Source of the DNA: Spirochaetia bacterium | Lineage (GTDB): Bacteria > Spirochaetota > Spirochaetia > Treponematales > Treponemataceae | NCBI GenBank assembly: GCA_900767955.1 | Contig: CAAGBC010000053.1 | Span: forward strand, 3,547 to 67,546 | Length of the DNA stretch: 64,000 nt | Direction: 5' to 3' | Shown: positions 46,537-56,102 of the stretch, in pieces | Layout of the letters: every line of letters begins with the position of its first letter | How positions within the stretch are numbered: position 1 is the first letter of the stretch | Notes under the pieces: model-generated | The model's input: the letters and a program-made list of their open reading frames with translations, nothing else | Databases searched by the model: none | What the model was told of the DNA's origin: nothing | Made by a program: the position numbers and the translations under genes

Positions 46537-47151
46537 ATGAAAATCGTATTTTCTACAATTCCAATGCAGGAAGTAAATCCTGCTTTTTATAAATCAGAAG
46601 AAAATAAAGCAATTGAATATGAAGGTGAAGTTAGATTTCCAATCAATGGACTTTTAGCAAAGACATTAAAAAAAGATGATGAAGTGAAAGTTGTAAGAAT
46701 AATTACAGATGGAACAACTTCTGATGAGAATGCAAAACTTCAAAAAGAAGAACTTGATAAAATTAACGAGAAGATTGGTGCAAAAATTACTTACACAGAA
46801 GTAAGAGAAACCTTTAAAGAAACAAGTGATATTGTTCAGTCAAGATTCCGTCAAATTGTTGGAACTTTTGAAGATGACTGTGAAATTTACGCAGATATGA
46901 CTTATGGTCCAAAAACTTTAACACCTGTAATTTTCTACGCATTAGGGTTTGCAGAAAAATTCTTTGATGCAGATATAAAAAATATTGTTTACGGAAAAGC
47001 TGTTTTTGATAAAGAGAAAAAAGCAATTCCAGGTGCTTCAGAGATATTTGATGTGACCGCATTATACTATTTGAACTCTCTTACAAATATAATGTCTGCA
47101 CCAGATGGAAAAACAGCCTTAGAAAGATTAGACAAGTTTTTTGAACTATAA
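46537..47151 (+). CDS. CARF-domain protein (TM1812/Csx2-like), no fused effector
   Basis: 204 residues from ATG 46537, with AAGGAGAA before it; an in-frame start at 46462 lacks this. The protein is a Rossmann-like CARF domain: MKIVFSTIPMQEVNP at strand 1 and YADMTYGPKTLTPVIFYALG, the loop that holds cyclic oligoadenylate in this family (D-x-T-x-G-x-x-x-L). No HEPN, nuclease or HTH follows; the protein ends after the CARF fold. The next gene is a sigma-like factor 15 bases downstream. It may sense the Cas10 messenger and pass the signal to a partner. Confidence 0.75.
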   Translation: MKIVFSTIPMQEVNPAFYKSEENKAIEYEGEVRFPINGLLAKTLKKDDEVKVVRIITDGTTSDENAKLQKEELDKINEKIGAKITYTEVRETFKETSDIVQSRFRQIVGTFEDDCEIYADMTYGPKTLTPVIFYALGFAEKFFDADIKNIVYGKAVFDKEKKAIPGASEIFDVTALYYLNSLTNIMSAPDGKTALERLDKFFEL

Positions 47152-47166
47152 AAAAGGGAAAAGTTT

Positions 47167-47922
47167 ATGACACCAGAAAAAGAAGAAAATATCAATTCTC
47201 TCTGTAAAAAATATTTTACTCCAGAACTTTGTGATGAACCTGTAACAGAAAGTAAGATGTCTTTGAAGGGAAAAATATATACACAACTATTAAAACTTGG
47301 TGATTGGATTTGTGATAAAAATTTTTCTAGATATGGAGGTAGTGATGCTTTTTGTGAAATTGTTATCAATACTATAGAAGATTCTTGGAAGAAATGGGAA
47401 GAAGAATCACGAAAGTCATATTCAGCTTATTTTGCAGTATCTGTAAAAAACAATGTTAATTCTTTTCTACAATCAAAGCAGGGGCAAATTAATTCAACTG
47501 CCGTATCTCTTGATACTCCAATTGGTACAGATGGAAACAGAACTCTTTTAGATAAAATTGAAGAAAAAATGTCTATAGAGAGTGAAGAAGAAAAAAAAGA
47601 GATTGCACGAGAAAATATGAAAAAAGTTGAGGATTATCTAAAAGCTGTAGACTCTTGGTTTAAAATTAGGACTCGCCAAGATTGGAATAAATCTTTTGTC
47701 ACTGCAGAACTTTATGCAGGATTACATCAATATTTTGACTATTATCAAGACAAAAAGATTACAAGATTTAGCTTTATTGATGAAAAAATCTATAATTTAC
47801 CACAAGAACCTATGAATAAAGAATTAGCGATTATTATAGGAAAATCGGAAACTCAACTAACTCATAAAAGAAAAGAGTTTCGGGAACAAGTTGGATATTT
47901 ATTTAATTCTTCACAGGAATAA
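47167..47922 (+). CDS. Sigma-70-family-like factor in the CRISPR operon
   Basis: 251 residues. The central stretch AYFAVSVKNNVNSFLQSKQG followed by SLDTPIGTDGNRTLLDKIEE has the look of sigma region 2/3 (compare S-L-D-x-P-I-G-x-D-G-x-x-T-L-L-D). The end, MNKELAIIIGKSETQLTHKR, resembles the region 4 helix-turn-helix. The N-terminus is extended and charged. It lies between the CARF gene and cas6, in the same operon. If it is a sigma factor, the conserved motif with unusual spacing upstream of six transcription units nearby is a natural target. The match is by eye and divergent. Confidence 0.55.
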   Translation: MTPEKEENINSLCKKYFTPELCDEPVTESKMSLKGKIYTQLLKLGDWICDKNFSRYGGSDAFCEIVINTIEDSWKKWEEESRKSYSAYFAVSVKNNVNSFLQSKQGQINSTAVSLDTPIGTDGNRTLLDKIEEKMSIESEEEKKEIARENMKKVEDYLKAVDSWFKIRTRQDWNKSFVTAELYAGLHQYFDYYQDKKITRFSFIDEKIYNLPQEPMNKELAIIIGKSETQLTHKRKEFREQVGYLFNSSQE

Positions 47923-47925
47923 GAA

Positions 47926-48840
47926 ATGACTTTATCGTACCAACAATTTGACTTTACACTAAAATTTCAAAGTCCAGCAAAAGGTGATGTAGAACCATTA
48001 TTCATTTTGCGAAGTATGCTTGGAAAAAACTTGCGTTCAATGTGTTGCATTTCAAAACAATCAACTTGCCCAGAATGTATGTACAATAAAACTTGTGCCT
48101 ATGCCTATATCTTTGAAACAATTATGCTTCAAGAAAACTCTTTACTTCCTGGAACAAATCGGGCTTCTCATCCTTATTCTTTTTCCACAAAAAGAAGTCA
48201 AAGAGAAACAACTTTAACCAAATACAATTTTACAATTACTTTATTCGGAAAAGCAATTGAATATCTTCCATATATTTACGCTGCAGTTGTAAGAAGTGGA
48301 AAAGATGGATTATTCAGAGATAGAACAGAATTTGAAGTTGGGGATGTTTCCATTGATGGAAAAAACATTTTGATTAATGAAAATCAAATTGATACAAGTA
48401 GTCCTTCAAAAGAATGGTCTTTTGATTTCAATAATAACGATAAAACCAAAGGAGAAATTTTGGTTGAATTAAAATCTCCTTTGCGTTTCAAAACGAATGG
48501 AAAATATTCACTTGATTTTACTGCTAGTGACTTTATGAAATGTTTGTATCGCCGAACAAAAACATTGTGTATGCTCTATGGAACTTGGGAAGATGAATTT
48601 AACCACTATGAGCCTACAGAAGGAATGACGATAGAAGGTAAAAACTTGCGTTGGCTAGATTTTAATCATTATTCAGCAAGACAAAAAAGAGGAATGGAAC
48701 TTGGAGGAGCGATTGGAAATTTTAAACTTTCTGGAGCGTTTTCAAATTTTGAACTTGCTTTGTTTGAATTAAATAGAATTGCAAATGCTGGAAAAAACAC
48801 AAACTTCGGTTTGGGACAAATAGATTTTTGGAAAAGGTAA
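47926..48840 (+). CDS. cas6: CRISPR pre-crRNA endoribonuclease Cas6
   Basis: 304 residues with the Cys-rich segment CCISKQSTCPECMYNKTC seen in this Cas6 branch and the C-terminal glycine-rich loop GKNTNFGLGQIDFW typical of Cas6 (PF10040). It cuts the repeat in pre-crRNA to give the 5' tag of crRNAs. The Gly-loop ends the protein, as in the family. It begins three bases after the sigma-like gene and is followed by cas10 after 16 bases with GGAGGAAGAG. Confidence 0.88.
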   Translation: MTLSYQQFDFTLKFQSPAKGDVEPLFILRSMLGKNLRSMCCISKQSTCPECMYNKTCAYAYIFETIMLQENSLLPGTNRASHPYSFSTKRSQRETTLTKYNFTITLFGKAIEYLPYIYAAVVRSGKDGLFRDRTEFEVGDVSIDGKNILINENQIDTSSPSKEWSFDFNNNDKTKGEILVELKSPLRFKTNGKYSLDFTASDFMKCLYRRTKTLCMLYGTWEDEFNHYEPTEGMTIEGKNLRWLDFNHYSARQKRGMELGGAIGNFKLSGAFSNFELALFELNRIANAGKNTNFGLGQIDFWKR

Positions 48841-48856
48841 GAAGGAGGAAGAGAGA

Positions 48857-51316
48857 ATGGCTTCTGATGAAATAAAATTAGAAGAAATTGTACTTGCTGC
48901 TTGGCTTCATGATGTTGGAAAATTTGCTCAAAGAGCCGATGTTTCTGAATTATATGATAAAGAGTTGGAAGGACAATATTGTAAAAAAACAAAAGATGGA
49001 ATGTATACTCATCAACATGTTATTTACACAGAAGGTTTTTTAAGTAAATATCGTGATGTTTTGCCAGACAGTGTTAATTGGGAACATGTAAAGAATTTTG
49101 CTGCAAATCATCATAATCCATCTAGTTATTATGATTGGATAATTGCTGAAGCAGATAGATTAAGTAGTGGGTCTGATAGATGTAATGTTTTGGGACTTAC
49201 AGACTCTGAAAAAGAAAATGAGTTTGATGAAGAAAAAGAAAAATTGAAATTTTATGAAAAACCAATGCTTCATATTCTTTCTACTTTACAACTTGATGAC
49301 AAACCAGAACCAAAAAAAGCATATTGTAAAATGGCTGTTTTGGATAATGATAATGTTCTTTCTGATAAAGATTATAAAACATCAAAAGATGAGTACAAAA
49401 AATTATGGGATGATTTTGTAAAAGATTTTAAGAAATTACAAAATCTTTCTTATGACAATTTTTTACTTTCTCTTAATTCATTATTAGAAAGATATTGGTG
49501 GTGTATTCCTTCTGCAATAAATGTTGATGCAGATATAAGTTTGTATCAGCATTCAAAAACTACTGCTGCTTTTGCTACAACATTGTTTCAATATCAAAAA
49601 GCAATAAACGCAGAAAATGAATCCGATTTAAAAAAATACGAAGAAAATAAGTTTATGTTTATAAACGGAGATATTTCTGGTATTCAAAAATACATTTTTG
49701 ATTTGAAATCAACAAAAGATAATGCAAAACTTCTTCGTGCAAAAAGTTTTCAGTTATGGGCTTTAGGAGAAATCCTTTCTCAGTACATAACAAAACAATT
49801 TGAAGTATCTTATGCAAATATTATGACTTCAGCTGGTGGAAAATTTATAATACTTGTTCCAAATACTGATAAAGCAAAAAAAATATTACCTCAAATTCAA
49901 CTAGAAATAGAAGAGTATTTCTTGAATGAGTTTGCAGGAAAGTTGGCTGTAATTATTAGTGAGGGGAAAACTGCTTGTTGTTTAGATTTGCAAAAAGAAA
50001 ATGTTCAAACTTTAATTAACAAAATTGGGGATGAAGCTGATATTGCAAAGTCAAAAAAGATGCAAAAGGTTTTGCAAAAACACAATGCTATTTTAGAAAA
50101 ACAATATGATGATTTGCAAAAAAATGGTGAATGTCCAAAATGTGGAGTTTTTGCAGCTTCTACTCCAGAAGGTGAAGATGACGAAAGAGAATGTCCTTCT
50201 TGCAAAATACTAACAGATATTGGACGAAAACTTGTAAAATCTGCAAAAGTGGTTCTAAAAACTGACAAACTTCTTTCTTTTGGTCAAATGATTAAGTTGT
50301 ATAAAGAAAACCAAGATTGTGATTTTTCATATTCAATTAATGAGTATAAAGCAGGATTCCCTGTAATGTATCTTCCTTATGTGGCTCCAAAATTTTCATA
50401 TTTAGCAGATAACGATATTGAAAAATTGAAATTATCTGCAGAACGTGAGAATTCAATTGATTTTGAAAATGATTTACTTACATTTGAAGATATTGCAAAT
50501 CTTTCTACAGGAAACAAAAAACTTGCTATGTTTAAGGCTGATATTGATAATCTTGGGTTAGTTTTTAGTCAGTCTTTGGGTGATAGAATGTCTTTTTCTC
50601 GTTATGCAGATTTAAGTCACATGCTTCACTATTTCTTTTCTAGTTTTTATGCTTGGTTTGTAAACTCAAAAACAGATCAACATGGAAAATTGTATAAAGA
50701 AAGAATATATACAGTTTTCTCTGGTGGAGATGATTTGTGTATTTTAGGAAGTTGGGATACAGTTTTGCAATTTGCTCTTGATTTTAGAAAAGCATTAACA
50801 AAATTTACAAATAATAATCCTTCCGTAACAATTTCTGGTGGAATTACACTTGTAAACTCAAAAGTACCAGTTAGAAATATTGCTGATGAAGCGGAAGAAT
50901 TGCTAGAAAAATCAAAAGGGAAAGATGGTAAAAACGCAATAACTGTGTTTGGAACAACAGTTTCTTGGGAAGAATATGAAAAATGCTTAGAAGATGGAAA
51001 ATATTTACAAGAACAGTTAGAACTAAATAAAATTGATAGTAAAAAAGGAGTTTCCTCAGGAGTTGTTTATAAATTCTTAGATTTTGCAAACAGAGCAGAA
51101 AGACTTAGAGAAGGTAATATTGGTGAATTATTGCAAAATAAAAAATGGCAAAGTCATTTCTATTACATTATTTCTAGAAATATAAAAGATAATGAAGAAC
51201 TTCGTGATAAACTAAAATCTTTTGGAACATCATCTAATCGTGAAAATATATCAAATGAAAAAAAAATGATTAATTCTCGCATAGCAGTTAGTTATGCATT
51301 ATATACACAAAGGTAA
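48857..51316 (+). CDS. cas10: Type III-A Cas10 (Csm1)
   Basis: 819 residues. An HD nuclease domain starts the protein (AAWLHDVGKFAQRAD, H18-D19), two zinc knuckles follow near 425-445 (CPKCG, CPSC), and the second Palm domain has the cyclase motif FSGGDDLCI (G623-G-D-D626). Both the DNase and the oligoadenylate cyclase activities are therefore likely intact. Cas10 makes cyclic oligoadenylate when the complex binds target RNA, which would activate the CARF proteins of this locus. The C-terminal D4 domain closes the chain. Confidence 0.95.
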   Translation: MASDEIKLEEIVLAAWLHDVGKFAQRADVSELYDKELEGQYCKKTKDGMYTHQHVIYTEGFLSKYRDVLPDSVNWEHVKNFAANHHNPSSYYDWIIAEADRLSSGSDRCNVLGLTDSEKENEFDEEKEKLKFYEKPMLHILSTLQLDDKPEPKKAYCKMAVLDNDNVLSDKDYKTSKDEYKKLWDDFVKDFKKLQNLSYDNFLLSLNSLLERYWWCIPSAINVDADISLYQHSKTTAAFATTLFQYQKAINAENESDLKKYEENKFMFINGDISGIQKYIFDLKSTKDNAKLLRAKSFQLWALGEILSQYITKQFEVSYANIMTSAGGKFIILVPNTDKAKKILPQIQLEIEEYFLNEFAGKLAVIISEGKTACCLDLQKENVQTLINKIGDEADIAKSKKMQKVLQKHNAILEKQYDDLQKNGECPKCGVFAASTPEGEDDERECPSCKILTDIGRKLVKSAKVVLKTDKLLSFGQMIKLYKENQDCDFSYSINEYKAGFPVMYLPYVAPKFSYLADNDIEKLKLSAERENSIDFENDLLTFEDIANLSTGNKKLAMFKADIDNLGLVFSQSLGDRMSFSRYADLSHMLHYFFSSFYAWFVNSKTDQHGKLYKERIYTVFSGGDDLCILGSWDTVLQFALDFRKALTKFTNNNPSVTISGGITLVNSKVPVRNIADEAEELLEKSKGKDGKNAITVFGTTVSWEEYEKCLEDGKYLQEQLELNKIDSKKGVSSGVVYKFLDFANRAERLREGNIGELLQNKKWQSHFYYIISRNIKDNEELRDKLKSFGTSSNRENISNEKKMINSRIAVSYALYTQR

Positions 51317-51334
51317 TTAAGCAGGAGGAAATAT

Positions 51335-51871
51335 ATGGCTTATAATAATACTTATGGTGGTAAATCACAGTTTAATGGGAATAGAAATGGAGGAAATTTT
51401 CAAAGAGAATCAAAACCTGATTTATCTGAAACTCCAAGAGAAGTTGAAATTGATTCTTTTTATGATGAACAAAACAATGTTCAGGAAACATTATTTGATT
51501 CAAAGGCAAAGGAAATAGCCAATTCTTTTATTGGAAAGAATGAATCTGGAAAATTATATGGAATTACTTCTTCTCAAATTAGAAAGATTTTTGATGAAGT
51601 AAAACGTTTTGAGAAATATTTGATGTCAAATAATGCTTCTGAATGGGCAAAACAAAAGCCTTATATAAAGATGATAAAATCAAAAGTAGCATATGCAATA
51701 GCTAGAAATGGAGAGAAGAAAGGTGTTTGGAAGAATTTTGAATATTTCATTTCTTCTTGTATTGATAAGATAGAAACAGAAAAAGACTATCATGTGTTTT
51801 TATCTTTGTTTGAAGCTGTTTATGGTTTTTATTATGAATTAGCACTTGATAAAGGTATAAAAATTAAATAA
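51335..51871 (+). CDS. csm2: Csm2, small subunit of the type III-A complex
   Basis: 178 residues: a Gly/Asn-rich disordered N-terminus (YNNTYGGKSQFNGNRNGGNF) and then a helical domain with RKIFDEVKRFEKYLM and VAYAIARNG, as in Csm2. The protein lines the crRNA-target duplex in the complex. It lies 18 bases after cas10 with GCAGGAGG before its start. The N-terminal extension is longer than usual. Confidence 0.88.
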   Translation: MAYNNTYGGKSQFNGNRNGGNFQRESKPDLSETPREVEIDSFYDEQNNVQETLFDSKAKEIANSFIGKNESGKLYGITSSQIRKIFDEVKRFEKYLMSNNASEWAKQKPYIKMIKSKVAYAIARNGEKKGVWKNFEYFISSCIDKIETEKDYHVFLSLFEAVYGFYYELALDKGIKIK

Positions 51872-51882
51872 GGGGAAATAAA

Positions 51883-52542
51883 ATGAAACAAATATCTACA
51901 AAAAAAATCACTGGAAAAATCGTTGTAAAAACAGGTTTGCACATTGGTGCAGGTAATGATGAAGTTCATATTGGCGGAGTTGATATGCCAATAATTAGAA
52001 ATCCAATTAACGGAGAGCCATATATTCCTGGTTCGTCTATAAAGGGAAAAATGAGGTCTCTTTTAGAATGGAATGAAAATAAAATTATTACAAATAATGG
52101 AAATCCATGTAATTGTGGAAAAAAAGATTGTAAAATTTGCCGTGTTTTTGGAACAGGGAATAGTGATAAAAACGATTACGATAAAGGACCAACAAGAATT
52201 ATAGTTAGGGATGCATTTTTATCTAAAGATTCTGTAAATGAATATTATAAGGATATTGTAGAAGAAAAAGCTGAAAATAACATAAACCGTATTACTGCAA
52301 AAGCGACCCCACGATTTCTTGAACGTGTTGTTCCTGGTGTAGAATTTGATTTTGAAATTGCTTACAGAGTAATTGATACGGGAGATAATGGAGCAACTGA
52401 TGAAAAGTACTTCAAAGAAGTTGTTCTTGAAGGATTAACTCTTTTACAAAATGATTATCTTGGTGGTGGCGGAAGCCGTGGAAATGGTCAAATTGAGTTT
52501 AAAGATTTAGTTGACGAAAAAGGAAACAAAATCGAATTATAA
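51883..52542 (+). CDS. csm3: Csm3, backbone RNase of the type III-A complex
   Basis: 219 residues in the RAMP fold. LHIGAGNDEVHIGGVD (catalytic Asp at about residue 34), EPYIPGSSIKGKMRSLLEWN and the Cys-rich loop CNCGKKDCKICRVFG are those of Csm3, ending with the G-rich LGGGGSRGNGQIEF. Csm3 cuts target RNA at 6-base intervals. All key residues appear present. Confidence 0.93.
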   Translation: MKQISTKKITGKIVVKTGLHIGAGNDEVHIGGVDMPIIRNPINGEPYIPGSSIKGKMRSLLEWNENKIITNNGNPCNCGKKDCKICRVFGTGNSDKNDYDKGPTRIIVRDAFLSKDSVNEYYKDIVEEKAENNINRITAKATPRFLERVVPGVEFDFEIAYRVIDTGDNGATDEKYFKEVVLEGLTLLQNDYLGGGGSRGNGQIEFKDLVDEKGNKIEL

Positions 52543-52560
52543 GAGGAAATAGGAGAATAT

Positions 52561-53439
52561 ATGCAACTTTATAAAGTAGCAATAAAACTTGAATCTTCTC
52601 TTGTAACTCCATTAAAAGGTGATACTATTTGGGGGCATGTAGTTTGGGGCATTGCAAATCATGAAGGAGATGAATCTGTTTCCAAATTTTTAGAAGAAGC
52701 AAAATCAAACGAACCTTCTTTTATAGTTTCTTCTGCTTTTCCGAAAGGAACAATTTGCAAACCTTATCCAAAACATGAAAACCGAAAACTTAAAATGGCA
52801 ACAAAAGATTATGCAGAGATAAAAAAACAGAAAAAAGTAAAATTTATTTCTGCAAGTGATTTTGTAAAAGGCGTAGATTCAAATTCTGGAAGTAATTTTA
52901 AGTTTGAACAAACTCAAGTTATGCACAATACAATTAATAGATTTTCAAACACAGTTGATGAAGGGCTTTTTGCTACACAAGAGTTATGGTCAACTCAAAA
53001 TGATTTTGATTTATATGTTTTATCTTCATACTGTGAAGAGAGGATTAAAGAATTATGTAATTGGGCTTTTGAAAACGGGTTTGGAGCAGATTCATCTACA
53101 GGTAAAGGAAAAGTTTCTGTTTTAGATGTAAGCAAAGTGGAATCAAAACTTTCTACAAATAAATATGTAGCTTTAGCGCCTTTCGTAACAGACTTTTCAA
53201 TCATAAAAACAGGCACTCTTAGGGCTGATACATTTATTAGAACAGGAAAAATTGGAGGTGGATTTGCATCATCAATGAATCCTTACAAGAAAACTGTTGT
53301 AATGTTTGAAGAAGGCGCAGTGTTTGAAACAGAAGTACCAATTCAGTTTGTTGGAAACTTGATTACAAATGTTCATTCTGATTCAAGAATTTGTCATTCA
53401 GGATTTGCACCAGTAATTCCTATTGGAGAAGATTTATGA
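52561..53439 (+). CDS. csm4: Csm4, RAMP protein that caps the crRNA 5' tag
   Basis: 292 residues. The N-terminus LVTPLKGDTIWGHVVWGIAN and the central GFGADSSTGKGKVSVL glycine loop fit Csm4; the C-terminus GFAPVIPIGED is a typical ending. It binds Cas10 and the 5' handle of crRNA. The stop overlaps the start of csm5 (ATGA). Confidence 0.88.
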   Translation: MQLYKVAIKLESSLVTPLKGDTIWGHVVWGIANHEGDESVSKFLEEAKSNEPSFIVSSAFPKGTICKPYPKHENRKLKMATKDYAEIKKQKKVKFISASDFVKGVDSNSGSNFKFEQTQVMHNTINRFSNTVDEGLFATQELWSTQNDFDLYVLSSYCEERIKELCNWAFENGFGADSSTGKGKVSVLDVSKVESKLSTNKYVALAPFVTDFSIIKTGTLRADTFIRTGKIGGGFASSMNPYKKTVVMFEEGAVFETEVPIQFVGNLITNVHSDSRICHSGFAPVIPIGEDL

Positions 53440-54617
53440 AAGAACGATATAAACTTACAATAGAACCCCTTACTCCAGTTCATATTGGAACGGGAGTTGA
53501 ATTAACTCCACTTGATTATAAAGTTACTTCAAAATTGGGAACGACAGATTTTAAGAAAAATATGTATTTTAAGTTTTCTAGTGATAAAATTCTTAAACGA
53601 ATGATTGAATCTGGAGATAGTCAAAAACTTGCTAAATTTGAAGAAGCCTCTGTAAAAGGAAATATGAAAGAACTTCAAAGTTTTTTTCAGCAAAATTTAA
53701 CATGTGTAGATGACTTGGATTATTCTTGTGAAGTTACAAATGGTTTTGTAAAACGATATTCAGAAAACCAAGGAAAAGATCCTTATGATAATGCTTCAAA
53801 AGTGTATCAAATGTATAGACCAGAAGGATTAAAAACACCTGTTATTCCTGGAAGTTCATTGAAAGGTTCAATAAGAACTGCTGTTTTGAATTCAATTTTG
53901 TATCATATTTCTGATGAGAAGTATGATCAGTTGCAAGGTGATTTTTCTCATAATAGAGATGAAAAAGCAAAAGCAAAATTTGAAGGAAAGATGCAAAAGT
54001 CTTTGTTAGGCAATTTTTCTGATGCAAAAAATGATCCTTTTAGAGCTGTACAGATTTCTGACTGTAGTTTTCCTGCAAAGAATTCACAACTTGTGGGAGA
54101 ATTGTATAATGTTTCTTTAAACCAAAAAAACAATAAAATGAAATCTGTAGGAATTCAAATTATTGCAGAAGCAATAAAAGGCAGTCTTATGGATTCATCT
54201 GAAAAAGCAGAGACAACTTTGTTAATTGATTCTGATTTGTTAAAAACTAATCAAATTCCAAAAAAGATTACTGCTGAAGAAATTGTAAAAGCTTGTAATG
54301 ATTTTTTTAAGATTCAATTTGATAATGAGTTTGAGAAGTTTTATGAAGTTTGTGAATCAGAAAATTGTTCAAAACTAGATGAATTAGATGAACAAATTTC
54401 TAATATTGTAAATTCGAATGATAATTCTTTTGTTATTCGAGTTGGTCGTTGGTCTCAAGTTGAATTTGTAACTTTTGGTTCTGATTTTAGAAGTCCCAAA
54501 ACTCCTAAAGGTAAAGATGGAAAGCCAAAAGGTTGGGGTGGTACACGTACCCTTTTTGATTACAATGGGCAATACCTACCAATGGGTTGGTGTAAGTGTA
54601 CTATTGAAAAAATATAG
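53436..54617 (+). CDS. csm5: Csm5, RAMP protein at the crRNA 3' end
   Basis: 393 residues from ATG 53436 (the codon overlaps the csm4 stop; a longer frame from 53391 is an overlap artefact). LTPVHIGTGVELTPLDY and the characteristic VIPGSSLKGSIRTAVL identify Csm5. It ends the complex and recruits nucleases for crRNA maturation. It is the last gene of the csm operon, followed by a strong terminator. Confidence 0.9.
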   Translation: MKERYKLTIEPLTPVHIGTGVELTPLDYKVTSKLGTTDFKKNMYFKFSSDKILKRMIESGDSQKLAKFEEASVKGNMKELQSFFQQNLTCVDDLDYSCEVTNGFVKRYSENQGKDPYDNASKVYQMYRPEGLKTPVIPGSSLKGSIRTAVLNSILYHISDEKYDQLQGDFSHNRDEKAKAKFEGKMQKSLLGNFSDAKNDPFRAVQISDCSFPAKNSQLVGELYNVSLNQKNNKMKSVGIQIIAEAIKGSLMDSSEKAETTLLIDSDLLKTNQIPKKITAEEIVKACNDFFKIQFDNEFEKFYEVCESENCSKLDELDEQISNIVNSNDNSFVIRVGRWSQVEFVTFGSDFRSPKTPKGKDGKPKGWGGTRTLFDYNGQYLPMGWCKCTIEKI

Positions 54618-54660
54618 TAAAGTAATTTTTTCTGTGATTTAACATTTACAAAATGTATTT

Positions 54661-54700
54661 CTTTGGAGTATTAGTAAAAATTGATACTCCAAAGTTTTTT
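54661..54700 (+). terminator. Terminator of the csm operon
   Basis: Perfect 11-base stem CTTTGGAGTAT (54661-54671) with ATACTCCAAAG (54684-54694), followed by TTTTTT. Confidence 0.9.
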
Positions 54701-54744
54701 ATTTTTAAATTAAAAACTTTACAAAAATACTAACTTTTTCACCT

Positions 54745-54835
54745 CTAAGTTAAAAACTTGTTAATTTTGACAAGTTTTTCAGTCTTAGACTGAAAAACTT
54801 GTTGCTTTCTGAAACTTTTTCAGTTAAAATCTAAA
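54745..54835 (+). promoter_or_regulatory. Hairpin-rich leader of the DUF4143-type ATPase gene
   Basis: Contains ACTTGT...ACAAGT (54758-54777) and a perfect palindrome TTTTTCAGTC-TTA-GACTGAAAAA (54774-54797). These may form alternative RNA structures or an operator in front of the ATPase gene at 54837. No good ribosome binding site is seen. Confidence 0.4.
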
Positions 54836-54836
54836 T

Positions 54837-56087
54837 ATGAGCCAATTACTGCAAGAAGATATAGAATTATTTAGACCAATTTTTATAGAAAATCTCAAAA
54901 GATTCAAAGATGAACAAATCATAAAAATTTTGTGTGGAGTTCGCCGTTGTGGCAAATCTACGATTTTAGAATCATACAAAAATGAATTACTTTCTCTTGG
55001 TGTAAAAAGTTGTAATATTATTCAAAGGCTTTACACTTCTTTGGAATTTGACTCTGACTTTGATTATAGAAAAATGTATCATGAGTTAATGGCTCTTATA
55101 GAAAATGCTGAAAAAAATCAGAAAATCTATTTGCTTTTAGATGAAGTTCAGGAAGTTGAAAATTGGGAAAAATGCATAAATTCTCTTTTTGAAAATCAAA
55201 ATGTAGATATTTATGTAACAGGTTCAAATTCAAAACTTCTTTCTAGTGAAATTTCCACTTATCTTACAGGAAGATTTGTTCAAATTCCAATTTTTACTTT
55301 ATCATTTGCTGAATTTATTGATTTTAAAAAACATTATTTTCCTAAAAACTCAGAGAATTCTTTAGATTATTATTTTGATTTGTATTTAAAAACTGGTGGT
55401 TTTCCTTTTCTTGCAAAAACAAATCACAGTCAAGAAGAAAATTATCAAATTGTTGAAGGAATTTTTTCTACAGTTGTAACTCGTGATATTTCAAAAAGAC
55501 ATAATATTTCTAATCTTGAAATGTTTAATCGAGTTGTTAGATTTATTTTGGAAAATCTTGGAAAAACTTTTAGTGCAAAAACAATATTTGATTTTTTTAA
55601 AAGTCAGCATCGCGCAATTTCAATAGAAACAATTTATAATTATCTTGCTTGGTTGGAAGAAGCGTTTATAACATACAGATGCAATCGTTATGACATTCAA
55701 GGGAAAAATGTTTTAAAAACTCAAGAGAAATATTATCTTTCAGATGTTGGTTTTAAATACAGTCAATTTGGATATTCACCAAAGGCGATTGCTGCTGTAT
55801 TAGAAAATCTTGTGTATTTAGAACTGCGTCGTCGGGGTTTTTCTGTATGTATTGGAAAAATTGCAGATAAAGAAATTGATTTTGTTGCTACAAAACAGGA
55901 GAAAAAGCTTTATGTTCAAGTTTGTAGAACTTTGCCAGAGGATTCCGACAGAGAAGTGGGAAATCTAAAACTTATAAAAGATAATTTTCCAAAATATGTT
56001 GTAACAATGGATTCGTCAGTTTGTGGAACAGATGAAGGAATAAAAATAATTCATATAAAAGATTTTTTGTTAGAAAATAATTGGTAA
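54837..56087 (+). CDS. AAA ATPase with DUF4143 (ExsB-like predicted ATPase)
   Basis: 416 residues. Walker A CGVRRCGKSTIL near residue 34, Walker B LLLDEVQEVENW and YVTGSNSKLLSS, the exact pattern of the AAA_14 family, and a C-terminal DUF4143 region with a PD-(D/E)xK-like nuclease core (EIDFVATKQEKKLYVQV). The family is common in mobile DNA and of unknown function. It stands alone between the csm operon and the Csx1-type gene, 16 bases before the latter. It could be cargo rather than part of the CRISPR system. Confidence 0.85.
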   Translation: MSQLLQEDIELFRPIFIENLKRFKDEQIIKILCGVRRCGKSTILESYKNELLSLGVKSCNIIQRLYTSLEFDSDFDYRKMYHELMALIENAEKNQKIYLLLDEVQEVENWEKCINSLFENQNVDIYVTGSNSKLLSSEISTYLTGRFVQIPIFTLSFAEFIDFKKHYFPKNSENSLDYYFDLYLKTGGFPFLAKTNHSQEENYQIVEGIFSTVVTRDISKRHNISNLEMFNRVVRFILENLGKTFSAKTIFDFFKSQHRAISIETIYNYLAWLEEAFITYRCNRYDIQGKNVLKTQEKYYLSDVGFKYSQFGYSPKAIAAVLENLVYLELRRRGFSVCIGKIADKEIDFVATKQEKKLYVQVCRTLPEDSDREVGNLKLIKDNFPKYVVTMDSSVCGTDEGIKIIHIKDFLLENNW

Positions 56088-56102
56088 AAGATGGAGGTGT
56101 TT

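Noticed and set aside
47167..47922. Craspase-type RpoE/Csx30 system
   Set aside because: A sigma-like gene is present but TPR-CHAT and Csx30 are absent, and the complex is the multi-subunit Csm type.
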